Shown: in pieces, positions 42,490 to 51,229 of the stretch
Numbering within the stretch: position 1 is the stretch's first letter
How the letters are laid out: each line of letters begins with the position of its first letter
NCBI RefSeq assembly: GCF_014641855.1
Contig: NZ_BMII01000008.1
Location: 62,001 to 126,000 of the forward strand
Length of the DNA: 64,000 nucleotides
DNA from: Shewanella inventionis
GTDB taxonomy: Bacteria > Pseudomonadota > Gammaproteobacteria > Enterobacterales > Shewanellaceae
Direction: 5' to 3'
The notes under the pieces: generated by a model
What the model was told of the DNA's origin: nothing
Seen by the model: only the letters and a program-made list of their open reading frames with translations
Database searches by the model: none
Position numbers and translations under genes: made by a program

Positions 42490-43775
42490 ACAAACCAAAT
42501 ATCGACGAAGAACAATTCTTTGCATTTGAACATGAGGTAAGTGAAGCAGCATGCCATGCCATTATCGAAGCAAGGCAATTGCTAGCTGAAGAACTCACTC
42601 ATAATTTAAGTGATGGCCTTTTATTGCACTTACAAAATAAACTGTCATACGATTTTGATGGTTGGTGCTACGCCTTAGAAAACGCTGCACTGGATTTAAA
42701 ATATAATGAGGATTATACCGATGATGAGGTTTCGCTTATATTTGAGGATGAGGATGTAGAATGCATAAATCTTCGGTTTGGCACGGAGTATAGTGCTGAA
42801 GAATTATGCTGCTTACTTGGCGTGTTGACGCTTATTGTTGAAGCCGATGTAAATGATATGGTTTCCGTCCATTACAAACTTATGACGAATGACTATCACA
42901 CGATATCTGCTTATTTTTCCAAAGGGGATGAAAGTCTTAATTTTCGATTTGAGCTAAAGTTCGACAACAAGGACGTCCTAATGAGCATATATTCAGAAAG
43001 CGCACACCTAAAGGACGCAGATTTATTAGGTTTATTCGACGGATTTGAAGCAAAGCTGAACCAATTACTCGTTAACCAGCCAATTGCTAAATTAAACGCC
43101 TTTGCATCAAACAATCCATGTGACAATGGCACCCTTTTAGACGGCAATCGCAATCTGAAAGATCCAAACTCATTAGTTTACCCTGTTGTTGACAGCCCTG
43201 AATTTGAATCGGAGTTATCTCATGCTCTTGCCGTTAATGATGGTAGCTGTACTTCTAATCTGAAAGCATTGCTTGCCATGAGTGATAAGGTTGCATCACT
43301 CCTGTCCTCGACTGTTAAAGTTGAACGTGAATCTGATGAAGTTAGGCGTTATGCCGCTCTTGTTGCTAATGCTAATTATGCTTCGCCATTATCTGCGTTC
43401 GGCGTTGAATATGATGATGATTTTTTAACTATCGCAAACAAGATTGCAGATATCGCTGCATTACCTGGCTGCAGCATATTCACCCTTCAAGATTTACCAT
43501 TTACCCTTAGTCAACATTACTTCAAAGATAAAGAAGTACCTGACAACGTAAATGAATATTTACTTTTGAAAGAGCATCCGATTTTTAATAACACTGAGTA
43601 TATGAAAAAAAGCATCGAGAAATATTTTGGTATTGAGATTTCTAAGGCCGAAGCATACCGAAGCGCTCTCGATTTGGCAGATGTTATCGAGAAATCTCTA
43701 CAAACAGATTGCCAATCAATTGGTAAGCAGTCACCAACAGATGAACACCAAAATTTGGTAGTTAATTCACTCTGA
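42483..43775 (+). CDS. NSL-tail family protein, subgroup A (430 aa, ends ..VVNSL)
   Basis: ATG 42483 gives MLNKPNIDEEQFFAFEHEVSE, the N-terminal motif ML(N)xPN(L/I)D shared with 43791, 45091 and 49540; GTG 42477 would add two residues. The middle is beta-rich (SVHYKLMTNDYHTISAYFSKGDESLNFRFELKFDNK). The C-terminus shows VNEYLLLKEHPIFNN, AYRSALDLADVIEKSLQTD, a linker and NSL. It is soluble and acidic (Asp+Glu high). It follows 41156 by way of the 42412 relic and precedes 43791 by 15 bp. Confidence 0.75.
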   Translation: MLNKPNIDEEQFFAFEHEVSEAACHAIIEARQLLAEELTHNLSDGLLLHLQNKLSYDFDGWCYALENAALDLKYNEDYTDDEVSLIFEDEDVECINLRFGTEYSAEELCCLLGVLTLIVEADVNDMVSVHYKLMTNDYHTISAYFSKGDESLNFRFELKFDNKDVLMSIYSESAHLKDADLLGLFDGFEAKLNQLLVNQPIAKLNAFASNNPCDNGTLLDGNRNLKDPNSLVYPVVDSPEFESELSHALAVNDGSCTSNLKALLAMSDKVASLLSSTVKVERESDEVRRYAALVANANYASPLSAFGVEYDDDFLTIANKIADIAALPGCSIFTLQDLPFTLSQHYFKDKEVPDNVNEYLLLKEHPIFNNTEYMKKSIEKYFGIEISKAEAYRSALDLADVIEKSLQTDCQSIGKQSPTDEHQNLVVNSL

Positions 43776-43790
43776 CAATGAGGCTAAGAG

Positions 43791-45080
43791 ATGCTTAATA
43801 GACCTAATCTAGATATTGCCTATACCATCAATACCGAACCTGAAATTTATTTGGAGATGGCTGAAAAATTTAGAGCTGCTTTTGAATTTATTGATGATGC
43901 CGTAGCGGCTTTTGACCCCGCAATCATTCAGTTATTTGAAACCAAATTTTCATCTTCTGGCAGGGATTCATCAAGTTGGCGAGATAACTTTCAGTTCATT
44001 GATTTTGCTGATAACACGATATCGGATGAAGAGGGCTACTACAAAGAAGATTTATTTCTCGATAGTGAACTGCAAATGTTGAGCGATGCTGGTATTGATG
44101 TGAAGGAAGGTTCAGATGTCAGTGTGATGTATTTTTTTTGGATGCAATCTAAGGGTTTGCCTATTGATTCTCCAAATTTCTTTCATCTTGACGTTAATCA
44201 AAAAGGCTTTCAAAGCTATCAAATTTCATTGTCAGATGAATACCATGTAATGCTCATCGATGCGTTGTTGGATATTGAAAATGACCAACCAATATTTTCA
44301 ATTGTGGAAGAAAATTGGTCTATATCACACGAGCAAATTTGTGTCGTCATACCTGATTTTGATTCTAAAGTGAAAGAGTTAATGACTAACTTGGTTAATA
44401 GCAATTTTCGTGCGACTACCTACTATGGCCTAGACTCGTTATTAACCGGTTCTTTATTCACCGATGAATTTATAGATAAGCTTGCAATAAGTCTGGATGA
44501 ATCGCCGACTAAGTTGCACAAAGAGTTAGTTGATTTAAGTGTAATTAGCGAAAAGATTTGGGCTAACCCGCAAAAAGAAAGCCCATCAATAAATGAATTT
44601 TATAGATATTTAAATCATATCCGCAATCTTGATGTGTCAAGCGAACTATCTTTGTTTGGTGCCGAAAGAACGGATGATATTGTAGCAATTTTGGACAAGT
44701 GTCGCACGCTATACGATATTAAATTTGTACCTTCTACTCATCTTCCAAGTGAGCCTTCTTCATTGAAGGAATTAAATGCATCACATGCGTTTTTTTCGCT
44801 TACCACCAGACTCGCTACTGTTTATTTTGAAGGTAAAGACTTTACAACGCATTTAGACGATTACTGCGCCCTCATAGAGCACCCATTATTTGTTGAGCAT
44901 CAAGAACAGTGGCCAGATGACCTTATTTGCTTATTACCGCAAATTCAAGATTACCGGGACTCATGCAAGTTAGCTGATTATTTAGATGAAGTTATTTGTG
45001 AGAACGAAACTGAAAACGTAATTGAAAATGCAATGACGGTTGATAACGGGTTTATTACTGCACCACAAAATACATTGTAA
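43791..45080 (+). CDS. NSL-tail family protein, subgroup A (429 aa, ends ..PQNTL)
   Basis: ATG 43791 after TGAGGCTAAGAG. The N-terminus is MLNRPNLDIAYTINTEPEIYL. The C-terminal block LDDYCALIEHPLFVEHQ then IQDYRDSCKLADYLDEVICENE matches the same positions in 42483, 45091 and 49540, and the protein ends NTL. The body is strand/helix mixed with no recognised fold. It is in the tandem run with an 11-bp gap to 45091. Confidence 0.75.
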   Translation: MLNRPNLDIAYTINTEPEIYLEMAEKFRAAFEFIDDAVAAFDPAIIQLFETKFSSSGRDSSSWRDNFQFIDFADNTISDEEGYYKEDLFLDSELQMLSDAGIDVKEGSDVSVMYFFWMQSKGLPIDSPNFFHLDVNQKGFQSYQISLSDEYHVMLIDALLDIENDQPIFSIVEENWSISHEQICVVIPDFDSKVKELMTNLVNSNFRATTYYGLDSLLTGSLFTDEFIDKLAISLDESPTKLHKELVDLSVISEKIWANPQKESPSINEFYRYLNHIRNLDVSSELSLFGAERTDDIVAILDKCRTLYDIKFVPSTHLPSEPSSLKELNASHAFFSLTTRLATVYFEGKDFTTHLDDYCALIEHPLFVEHQEQWPDDLICLLPQIQDYRDSCKLADYLDEVICENETENVIENAMTVDNGFITAPQNTL

Positions 45081-45090
45081 GGGTATATAA

Positions 45091-46317
45091 ATGCTTAACA
45101 AGCCTAACTTAGATATAGATTCGCTGGTGGAATTTGAGAAAAACCTAGTCTCGAATACCGTAATCACCATGAAAAAATTGTTAACTATCATTGACGAGCA
45201 AGTCTGTTCTTACCCAGATGAATTAGTTGAACGTTTTGCAAAACTATTACCGGGTGGTGACTTGTCCGGTATGGTTGGTTTGAAGTTAAATCAAAACCCG
45301 TTTGATACTTACGAGGTATTTAGTGATGAAGTTGTTGATGAACTAAATCAATTTTGCGATTTAAAACTAACTAGCGATGATTATTGTGCTCTATTTGGTG
45401 TTTGGTTATTTAATGAAGCTGATTGTGAGGTCCTTGAGTCTGTCGAGTATACGCTTGATAGAAGTAACCAACGAACATATCAATCTCATCATGTAGGTTT
45501 TGCTGACTACCATCATGGGTTTAGATTGGAGCTTCAACGCGAATATGGTGCCATTGAGTTACGGGTATGCAGTAACGATTGGATTTTTTCAATCGGGATG
45601 TATCTAAATGCTTTTCCAGATTTTAAAAACAAACTTGATGAACTGCTAAATGTAGGTCCATTATTTCAAATGGATTGCCCACCTGAATTGGCTAAGAGAG
45701 ATTCTAATGCGTTCTGTGGTCAAGTTTGCCTTGAAGATAACACTGTAACTATTTATGACTCGAATTTTGACGATTACTTATTGAGCCAGGTCGGCACACT
45801 TGAGTGTAACTTAAATCTCGCCGCAGAATATCTTAAAAAGTTCGTCGATTTTGACCTGCATGGTACTACTATTGTTGATGATTTTGATTTCTTAAATGAA
45901 TTTTCAAATGCGATTATAAGGAAACCATTCAACCTAATCCCTGAAAAATTGGGCGTGGAAGATACTGATAGCATTATCGAAATATACGACAGACTTGATT
46001 ATATTCTAAATTCGCTAAATGAAGAAAATTCTGAGGAATTTTATAGACTTAAAGCCTCTCTAACAAAGAATTATTTCTTCGATAAACCTCTGGGCGACTA
46101 TTTTGAAGAGTACATCGCCATGTCTAATTACGCCTCAGTTAACAATCTACCTAATTTATACAGCAATATAAAACCCACACTTGCTGAAATCAAAGATTAT
46201 GAAAACTCATTATTGCTAGCGCGTAATATAGAAGCAAGCATGCAGGACTTGAATATCACTGAGGATGAGGACTGCTCTGTGCACACATCAACGTTATCCC
46301 TGAATAATACACTTTGA
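45091..46317 (+). CDS. NSL-tail family protein, subgroup A (408 aa, ends ..LNNTL)
   Basis: ATG 45091; the ribosome-binding site TAAGGG overlaps the previous stop. Starts MLNKPNLDIDSLVEFEKNLVS. It is closest to 49540-50772: both contain a W-F/W-G-F-S motif (SNDWIFSIGMYLNAFPDFKNKL / CNQWGFSVDEYSACFPELKADL) and KNYFFDKPLGDYFEEYIAMSNY / LEYFSDKPLENYVHEYMAFIEH. The C-terminus reads IKDYENSLLLARNIEASMQD, linker, NTL. Soluble, acidic, function unknown. Confidence 0.78.
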   Translation: MLNKPNLDIDSLVEFEKNLVSNTVITMKKLLTIIDEQVCSYPDELVERFAKLLPGGDLSGMVGLKLNQNPFDTYEVFSDEVVDELNQFCDLKLTSDDYCALFGVWLFNEADCEVLESVEYTLDRSNQRTYQSHHVGFADYHHGFRLELQREYGAIELRVCSNDWIFSIGMYLNAFPDFKNKLDELLNVGPLFQMDCPPELAKRDSNAFCGQVCLEDNTVTIYDSNFDDYLLSQVGTLECNLNLAAEYLKKFVDFDLHGTTIVDDFDFLNEFSNAIIRKPFNLIPEKLGVEDTDSIIEIYDRLDYILNSLNEENSEEFYRLKASLTKNYFFDKPLGDYFEEYIAMSNYASVNNLPNLYSNIKPTLAEIKDYENSLLLARNIEASMQDLNITEDEDCSVHTSTLSLNNTL

Positions 46318-46332
46318 TTGAGGTGCGTTGTT

Positions 46333-46410
46333 ATGTTGACCCATCCAGAGCTTGATTTAACCACTAAAGACATTGAAGTCTATGAAATGGACCTTGATTG
46401 CAATGATTAA
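46333..46410 (+). pseudogene. Relic of an NSL-tail subgroup A N-terminus (25 codons)
   Basis: MLTHPELDLTTKDIEVYEMD carries the MLNxPNLD motif and then stops at 46408. It overlaps the start of 46403. It looks like the truncated front end of a lost gene, possibly kept as a leader for coupled translation. Confidence 0.55.
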
Positions 46411-47488
46411 TCTTGAAGCACTATTGAATCTGAAGCATGAAGCAGAGAGTAGCCATAAACTTATTTTAAACAACATAGACAAATTTCATTGTGATTTGCA
46501 GAGCGCTCTAGCTGGTGGTCTTTTGTTTGAGAGTAATATTGAAACAGAAAAGATGTTCAATGTTTCGACTGTTAACTTCGGCTTTCATGAATTTTTAAAC
46601 CGATACCCCTCATCTACCAATGATGGCACGTTTAGCTTTCAGAATAGAAGAATTGTGCGGGAGATCGACAGGCTCTCTAAATCGTATAAAATTGTGATAC
46701 ATCAAAAGAGTGATCATTATACAGTAGATTGTTCATATAGTGATGACCTGGCTACGATTGATGTAAATTTGAAAGTTGAAAATTCTATTGGAACAAACAA
46801 AGTGTCTTCTATTCAATTTTTCGCTTATGAAGATATGTTGCGCACTATACCGGTCTATGAACATTCTTTGACTACTGCACATTCCAATTTACAATTAAAT
46901 TTGGATTTGAATAAGTTTTCCAACTTATTTGGTAAGACTTTTTATGCTAAAGATAGCGTGCTGAGTTCAGAATTTGATTTTGTAAACATGCAGCTTTTTG
47001 AGGCTTTTGTATCTGACGCCATGCTTCACCCTGACAAACTGGATAGGTTCGGCGCAGTGTTTGGTTCCAGCGGAATTCAGATTTCAACGGATACGTTCAT
47101 AGAATCTGCGATAAATATAGCCGCGTCTCACCGGTTGGAATCTTTATCAGGCTTGGATTATTTAAAGCGTCTAGCTAAATTAACCGAGTACAACAGTTTT
47201 TATTTAGGTCACTCGAAGTCGAAATTAATAGCGGAAGCATTAATATACTATCTACACGATTTTTCCCCTACCCAGAAGGTTGTAGAACTCTATGCAGCGG
47301 CTGAGCATTTAAACTTATTTACTCATGCGCTTTTTGACCCATTTAAGAGAAAAAATGCTAACTTAATCGATGAGATGAAGTCATGTTTCGAGCTCGGTGA
47401 GCTCATAGATAGTAGTCAAAGGGTAAGCGATAGCACCATAGATATAGTCGTTAAACATGATATTACGCACTCAAATAACAGCCTTTAA
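46403..47488 (+). CDS. NSL-tail family protein, subgroup B (361 aa, ends ..SNNSL)
   Basis: ATG 46403 (MINLEALLNLKHEAESSHKL) lines up with the start of paralogue 39733; the longer TTG-started frame from 46373 would overlap the relic. Shared blocks: GLLFESN, FGAVFGSSG, LSGLDYLKRLAKLTEYNSFYLG, VELYAAAEHLNLF. Its C-terminus has LIDEMKSCFELGELIDSSQ, a linker and NSL. It overlaps the 46333 relic by 8 bp. Soluble; no catalytic motif. Confidence 0.73.
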   Translation: MINLEALLNLKHEAESSHKLILNNIDKFHCDLQSALAGGLLFESNIETEKMFNVSTVNFGFHEFLNRYPSSTNDGTFSFQNRRIVREIDRLSKSYKIVIHQKSDHYTVDCSYSDDLATIDVNLKVENSIGTNKVSSIQFFAYEDMLRTIPVYEHSLTTAHSNLQLNLDLNKFSNLFGKTFYAKDSVLSSEFDFVNMQLFEAFVSDAMLHPDKLDRFGAVFGSSGIQISTDTFIESAINIAASHRLESLSGLDYLKRLAKLTEYNSFYLGHSKSKLIAEALIYYLHDFSPTQKVVELYAAAEHLNLFTHALFDPFKRKNANLIDEMKSCFELGELIDSSQRVSDSTIDIVVKHDITHSNNSL

Positions 47489-47582
47489 ATTGACTTTAAC
47501 TTTACTATTGCAGTCAAAATTATTTATGATCCAATAACCTTTCGGGTGCTTGTTAAGTTCATTTTGTGATTGAGGTTAAACG

Positions 47583-48209
47583 ATGAAAGAAAAACAAAAA
47601 GATATTAGTTATAAAGACGTCGAGGAAGATGCAGCCACGCTAATCGACTCATTATTACAAACTGCACCAGGCAATAATTCAGGTCATGATATCCTTACCG
47701 ACGATGCTGACATGAATCTTTGTGTTAGTGATGTGCAGCGAAGAGGACTTGAGCATGCAGATAGGGCCCGTAAAGACCGTATTGTCTACCTAATATTGTT
47801 AGGGAAAAATATGGCAGATCCTGATTATTTATTTGAGTTAGCTACAGAACTCAATGTAATCGTGCCAGTATTGATGCGTGATATAAGTGAACTTTCCGAT
47901 CCTGATGTTTGGGCAGAGCATATCGAGCGACTGAGACAAATCAAAGAATCAAAACGGATGAAAAAGGCCATTAAACTTCAGAGTAGAAAAAAAGAAGTCG
48001 CTAGCAATGTGTTACAGCTAAATCCATTTAATGAAATTATGTTTTTGGATTTTTCAATGAGGTTTGATTGCACTCCAAGAGATATCTTTAGAGACATACA
48101 ACAATTTAAGTCATTTCGATTTTGGTATTCGCATTACATGTCCAACAAGTCGATTAAAGTGAAGACATTTGCAATCATCAAGTACGCACGTATTCACCTA
48201 GCGTATTAG
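47583..48209 (+). CDS. Hypothetical protein (208 aa)
   Basis: ATG 47583 after TGAGGTTAAACG. An acidic start (MKEKQKDISYKDVEEDAATL) is followed by a helical middle (RARKDRIVYLILLGKNMADPDYLFELATELNVIVPVLMRDISEL) and a basic segment (RQIKESKRMKKAIKLQSRKKEV). This is suggestive of a small DNA- or RNA-binding protein, but no domain is recognised. It has no NSL tail. It is in the plus-strand run after the 46403 gene; its 3' end overlaps a small minus-strand frame. Confidence 0.55.
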   Translation: MKEKQKDISYKDVEEDAATLIDSLLQTAPGNNSGHDILTDDADMNLCVSDVQRRGLEHADRARKDRIVYLILLGKNMADPDYLFELATELNVIVPVLMRDISELSDPDVWAEHIERLRQIKESKRMKKAIKLQSRKKEVASNVLQLNPFNEIMFLDFSMRFDCTPRDIFRDIQQFKSFRFWYSHYMSNKSIKVKTFAIIKYARIHLAY

Positions 48210-48336
48210 CAACTGGCGTCGCAACACTTGCTTTGGATTCATTGATTAAATGCGGGAGGAATTCTGCAATATAGTTTGCTGCCATTTCATCTGTGTATCC
48301 AAAATCTTGCAGATATTCAAAAATTTCTGAGTACAT
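48178..48336 (-). CDS. Small hypothetical protein (52 aa), antisense to the end of 47583
   Basis: ATG 48336 to TGA 48178 with AATGAGGTATAA upstream. The product MYSEIFEYLQDFGYTDEMAA continues NYIAEFLPHLINESKA and looks like a compact helical domain. It overlaps the last 32 bp of the plus-strand gene. Kept because the ribosome-binding site is good and the composition is protein-like. Confidence 0.4.
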   Translation of the reverse strand: MYSEIFEYLQDFGYTDEMAANYIAEFLPHLINESKASVATPVANTLGEYVRT

Positions 48337-48395
48337 ATTTATACCTCATTGGCCATTATCCTCGCAAAACCAAATATCACTATACACCAACAAAT

Positions 48396-48417
48396 ACTTT
48401 TCATATACTTGAAAAGT
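48396..48417 (+). promoter_or_regulatory. Palindromic operator ACTTTTC-N8-GAAAAGT (second copy)
   Basis: Identical in sequence to 41014-41035, 21 nt before ATG 48439. Confidence 0.6.
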
Positions 48418-48438
48418 GATTATTTTGTGGTGTTAGCT

Positions 48439-48825
48439 ATGTATCTAAGAAAAAAGAACATTTTTACATTGAATTGTTTTTCATCGGTGTTGACTAAGGA
48501 AATTCTGGTGAGTGAACTTGGTATGCCTAATGAGTCTGCATATCTCGACTTTATACCTCGATTCTTAAAGCCTGAAGATGTGTCAATGACGATCTTTAAC
48601 AATATTACAAATCAGATGTTTACGTTTAACTACCTAAGTGACACATATTGTTTAGCTATGATCGACGACCCGCAGGCATTAAAAAAACACATACGAAAAT
48701 TTTTAATCCCTATTATGCAAGGCACGTCATTTGGCGCCTCATCTGAGATTTCATCGTTAGTGACCTTTACTAAAATTGATTTAAATAACGGTCATTTATT
48801 TAATGCTAATAACAGCAAATACTAA
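48439..48825 (+). CDS. Hypothetical protein (128 aa)
   Basis: ATG 48439 (MYLRKKNIFTLNCFSSVL) is chosen over the longer frame from 48349, which spans the operator. The protein has strand-rich segments (YLDFIPRFLKPEDVSMTIFNNITNQMFTFNYLSDTYCLAMID) and ends NANNSKY. No family is recognised. A 5' relic of a paralogue with the same operator lies at 41014-41137, showing that this cassette duplicated within the cluster. Confidence 0.55.
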   Translation: MYLRKKNIFTLNCFSSVLTKEILVSELGMPNESAYLDFIPRFLKPEDVSMTIFNNITNQMFTFNYLSDTYCLAMIDDPQALKKHIRKFLIPIMQGTSFGASSEISSLVTFTKIDLNNGHLFNANNSKY

Positions 48826-48887
48826 ACATTTCACCTGCTAAGCCCTCATTCTTTCATTTCGGGCTTTCTAATGAGGCTCGCAACATT

Positions 48888-49481
48888 ATGAAGCACAGTG
48901 TATCAGTTAATCAGGCCGCTCTCGCTACAGTTGGGCTTACCGATCTCATGTACCAACATTACTGCTACAAAAATGGCATGCCTATTTACTTAGGCACCGG
49001 CACATACAGGCCAAGATTAAATTTTGTTATAGAAAGCGCTAATGAACAAGAGCGTGATTGGCATATATCAGTGATGTTGACGATGTGTTTTGAACGCTTA
49101 GAGTGCAGCGGCGGTAATTCTGTTGGGATTTCTTTGCTATATCAATGGATATTAGAGGTTTTTACGGCTGAAGAGATTCTTTCTCGAATTGAGGGTGTAT
49201 TTAACAAAAGAATTAAGTATCAGATGTTAAAGCAGGAGTGGGAGCGTGATTTTGACCGCGAAGAAATGGCGAGTCAATTTGTATCAGATGATTTCTGCCC
49301 AGCTGGGGAAGTGCATTATCGTTACGTTTATCACTACAGTGTCGAAGATTGTATGTATAAATCACAGCGGTATAAAGTTGGTGATTTTGAGGATGACTTT
49401 TGGGAAGACCATAAATATTGGTTTGATTACTATGGCCCTGAAGAAGATGAGGTTGGACTAATAAATTATTTGGATTACTAA
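48888..49481 (+). CDS. Hypothetical acidic protein (197 aa)
   Basis: ATG 48888 after ATGAGGCTCG. It begins MKHSVSVNQAALATVGLTDL. It is rich in aromatic and acidic residues toward the end (YRYVYHYSVEDCMYKSQRYKVGDFEDDFWEDHKYWFDYYGPEEDE). No domain is recognised. A truncated N-terminal copy of it is at 42412-42489. It lies 58 bp before the NSL-tail gene 49540 in the same direction. Confidence 0.6.
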   Translation: MKHSVSVNQAALATVGLTDLMYQHYCYKNGMPIYLGTGTYRPRLNFVIESANEQERDWHISVMLTMCFERLECSGGNSVGISLLYQWILEVFTAEEILSRIEGVFNKRIKYQMLKQEWERDFDREEMASQFVSDDFCPAGEVHYRYVYHYSVEDCMYKSQRYKVGDFEDDFWEDHKYWFDYYGPEEDEVGLINYLDY

Positions 49482-49539
49482 ACCACGACCTGTGCTATGT
49501 GATTAAAAACCGTTGTATTATTTTTATGATGGAAACTAT

Positions 49540-50772
49540 ATGTTAAATGAACCGAACCTAAACATACCAAAATTAATTTCTTTCGAAAAAAGTTTGAAAT
49601 TCGAGCTGTTCTCAGCATTATCAACGGTTAAGCACATATTCGAAGACCAGGTAAAAACAATGCCGGGAGAATTGATCAAGGTATTTTCGGTCAAAATGGC
49701 CGAATTGGGTCATGAGTCATTTTTTGAGGGGTCAGGTTTTTACTTAGATTCAAATTGGGATGAGACGAGCGATGACCACATATTTAGCCTGGAGCAAACA
49801 GAAAAGCTTAATAAACAATTTAACCTGGATTTCAGACCCAGAGATTACTGTGCAGCGCTATCGTGTTGGCTTTTTGCTGAATCAAAAATCGAACTGCTAT
49901 ATGCCATAGATTATTGCATTCATAACGAACCAAATAATTTTCAATATACGATGAGGTTTGATGATTATGATTGCGAATTATCCCTGACGATAGATGTTAC
50001 TCCTAGTAGTTCTAACCTTACCATTTGCTGCAATCAGTGGGGTTTTTCGGTTGATGAATATTCAGCTTGCTTCCCGGAACTAAAAGCTGATTTATTTAAC
50101 TCACTTCGTAATGCATCATTGTCTAATTTGGAAATTCCTAGTGAATTATTTAGTCCTAGGGGCAACAATTGCCGAGGCTACTTTTACATTGAAGGTAAGC
50201 CGTATGGTATGTATGAATCGGAATATGAAGAATATTTAGACGCCCAACAGGGTTGTATTGAGCAAAACTTAACTGAAGTTAAAGACCTTCTCTCAAAATT
50301 TGCGACCATGCAATCCGCTCCTAGTTTAGCCAATCAAGAAAACTTTGCCTTCGTGGAAAGACTAAGCGATGTGCTAGCAAGTGAGCCACCCATTACCTTG
50401 GCAAAATTTGGCGTAGAAGAATGTGACAGAATTTCAAATATTTTTGACTTAGTTGATGACATGGGCAAGCGTGTAGGCAATCATTTTCATGTATACGAAT
50501 TAGCTGAGGCTATTACTTTAGAATATTTTTCTGATAAACCTTTAGAAAATTATGTGCATGAATATATGGCATTTATAGAACATAATCTGGTATCGTCAAT
50601 TCCATCACTTGTTGATTCGATTCAGTATTCTAAGGATGTAATTCAAGAATATGGTTCAGCAATTTCCCTTGCAAATAATATCGAAGCAATTATCAGTTCA
50701 GACAATCTCATGACATATGAGAGTGATGCTCAACAAAAGTCAGAAAATCCAATGATTAGCAACTCAATTTAA
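49540..50772 (+). CDS. NSL-tail family protein, subgroup A (410 aa, ends ..ISNSI)
   Basis: ATG 49540 (MLNEPNLNIPKLISFEKSL) follows ATGATGGAAAC; the frame from 49513 adds nine unconserved residues. It is the closest relative of 45091 (MLNxPNL, F/W-S-W-L-F/xAES, NQWGFSVDEYSACFPELK, FSDKPLENYVHEYMAFIEH). The C-terminus is IQEYGSAISLANNIEAIISSD, a linker and NSI. The only member with Ile at the end, so the last position tolerates Leu or Ile. Soluble and acidic. Confidence 0.78.
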   Translation: MLNEPNLNIPKLISFEKSLKFELFSALSTVKHIFEDQVKTMPGELIKVFSVKMAELGHESFFEGSGFYLDSNWDETSDDHIFSLEQTEKLNKQFNLDFRPRDYCAALSCWLFAESKIELLYAIDYCIHNEPNNFQYTMRFDDYDCELSLTIDVTPSSSNLTICCNQWGFSVDEYSACFPELKADLFNSLRNASLSNLEIPSELFSPRGNNCRGYFYIEGKPYGMYESEYEEYLDAQQGCIEQNLTEVKDLLSKFATMQSAPSLANQENFAFVERLSDVLASEPPITLAKFGVEECDRISNIFDLVDDMGKRVGNHFHVYELAEAITLEYFSDKPLENYVHEYMAFIEHNLVSSIPSLVDSIQYSKDVIQEYGSAISLANNIEAIISSDNLMTYESDAQQKSENPMISNSI

Positions 50773-50785
50773 TGGTGGTATGTGT

Positions 50786-51106
50786 ATGTTAAGTCTTCCT
50801 GAATTCGACTTAGATGATATTCGAGACGTGGAACAGAACTCAGCCATCAGAGTGGTAAGGTCTGTGATGCAAGGTGTTAACTTAATAAATAAACACCTTA
50901 ACGGGCTAGATGCTAAAGTATTAACCAAATTCAAAGACAAGCAAAAATTAATCTATGACGGTGTTATTGATTGTATTGAGTATCAAGTAAATCGTGCAGA
51001 AATAATAGATGATGTAACTGGAGAGTCCCTTCAAGGTCAACTTACCGAAACCAACAAACAGCATATTTACCGTAGTGAAAAACACCATGAACTTCACTTT
51101 TTATAA
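50786..51106 (+). pseudogene. Truncated NSL-tail subgroup A protein, N-terminal domain only (106 aa)
   Basis: ATG 50786 (after GGTGG) gives MLSLPEFDLDDIRDVEQNSA, matching the ML-x-x-P-x-(L/F)-D start of subgroup A and helix 1 of the domain. The frame ends at residue 106 (KHHELHFL) without the C-terminal half and tail. It could be a functional short version; loss of the conserved tail argues for a truncated copy. It is 13 bp after the stop of 49540. Confidence 0.55.
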
Positions 51107-51199
51107 CGAAATCTACTAATGCTACTGGTTATATGTATTATTGCATTGATGTCTCATTAAAATAACTTTTAACCAAACATGTCAACTGCTATGATAAAT

Positions 51200-51215
51200 G
51201 TACTTAACAGGTACT
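51200..51215 (+). promoter_or_regulatory. GTAC-type operator before the NSL-tail gene 51230
   Basis: GTACTTAACAGGTACT, 14 nt before GTG 51230, with TATGATAAAT just upstream as a likely -10 and AAAGG after. Confidence 0.65.
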
Positions 51216-51229
51216 CTAAAGGTTTTGTG

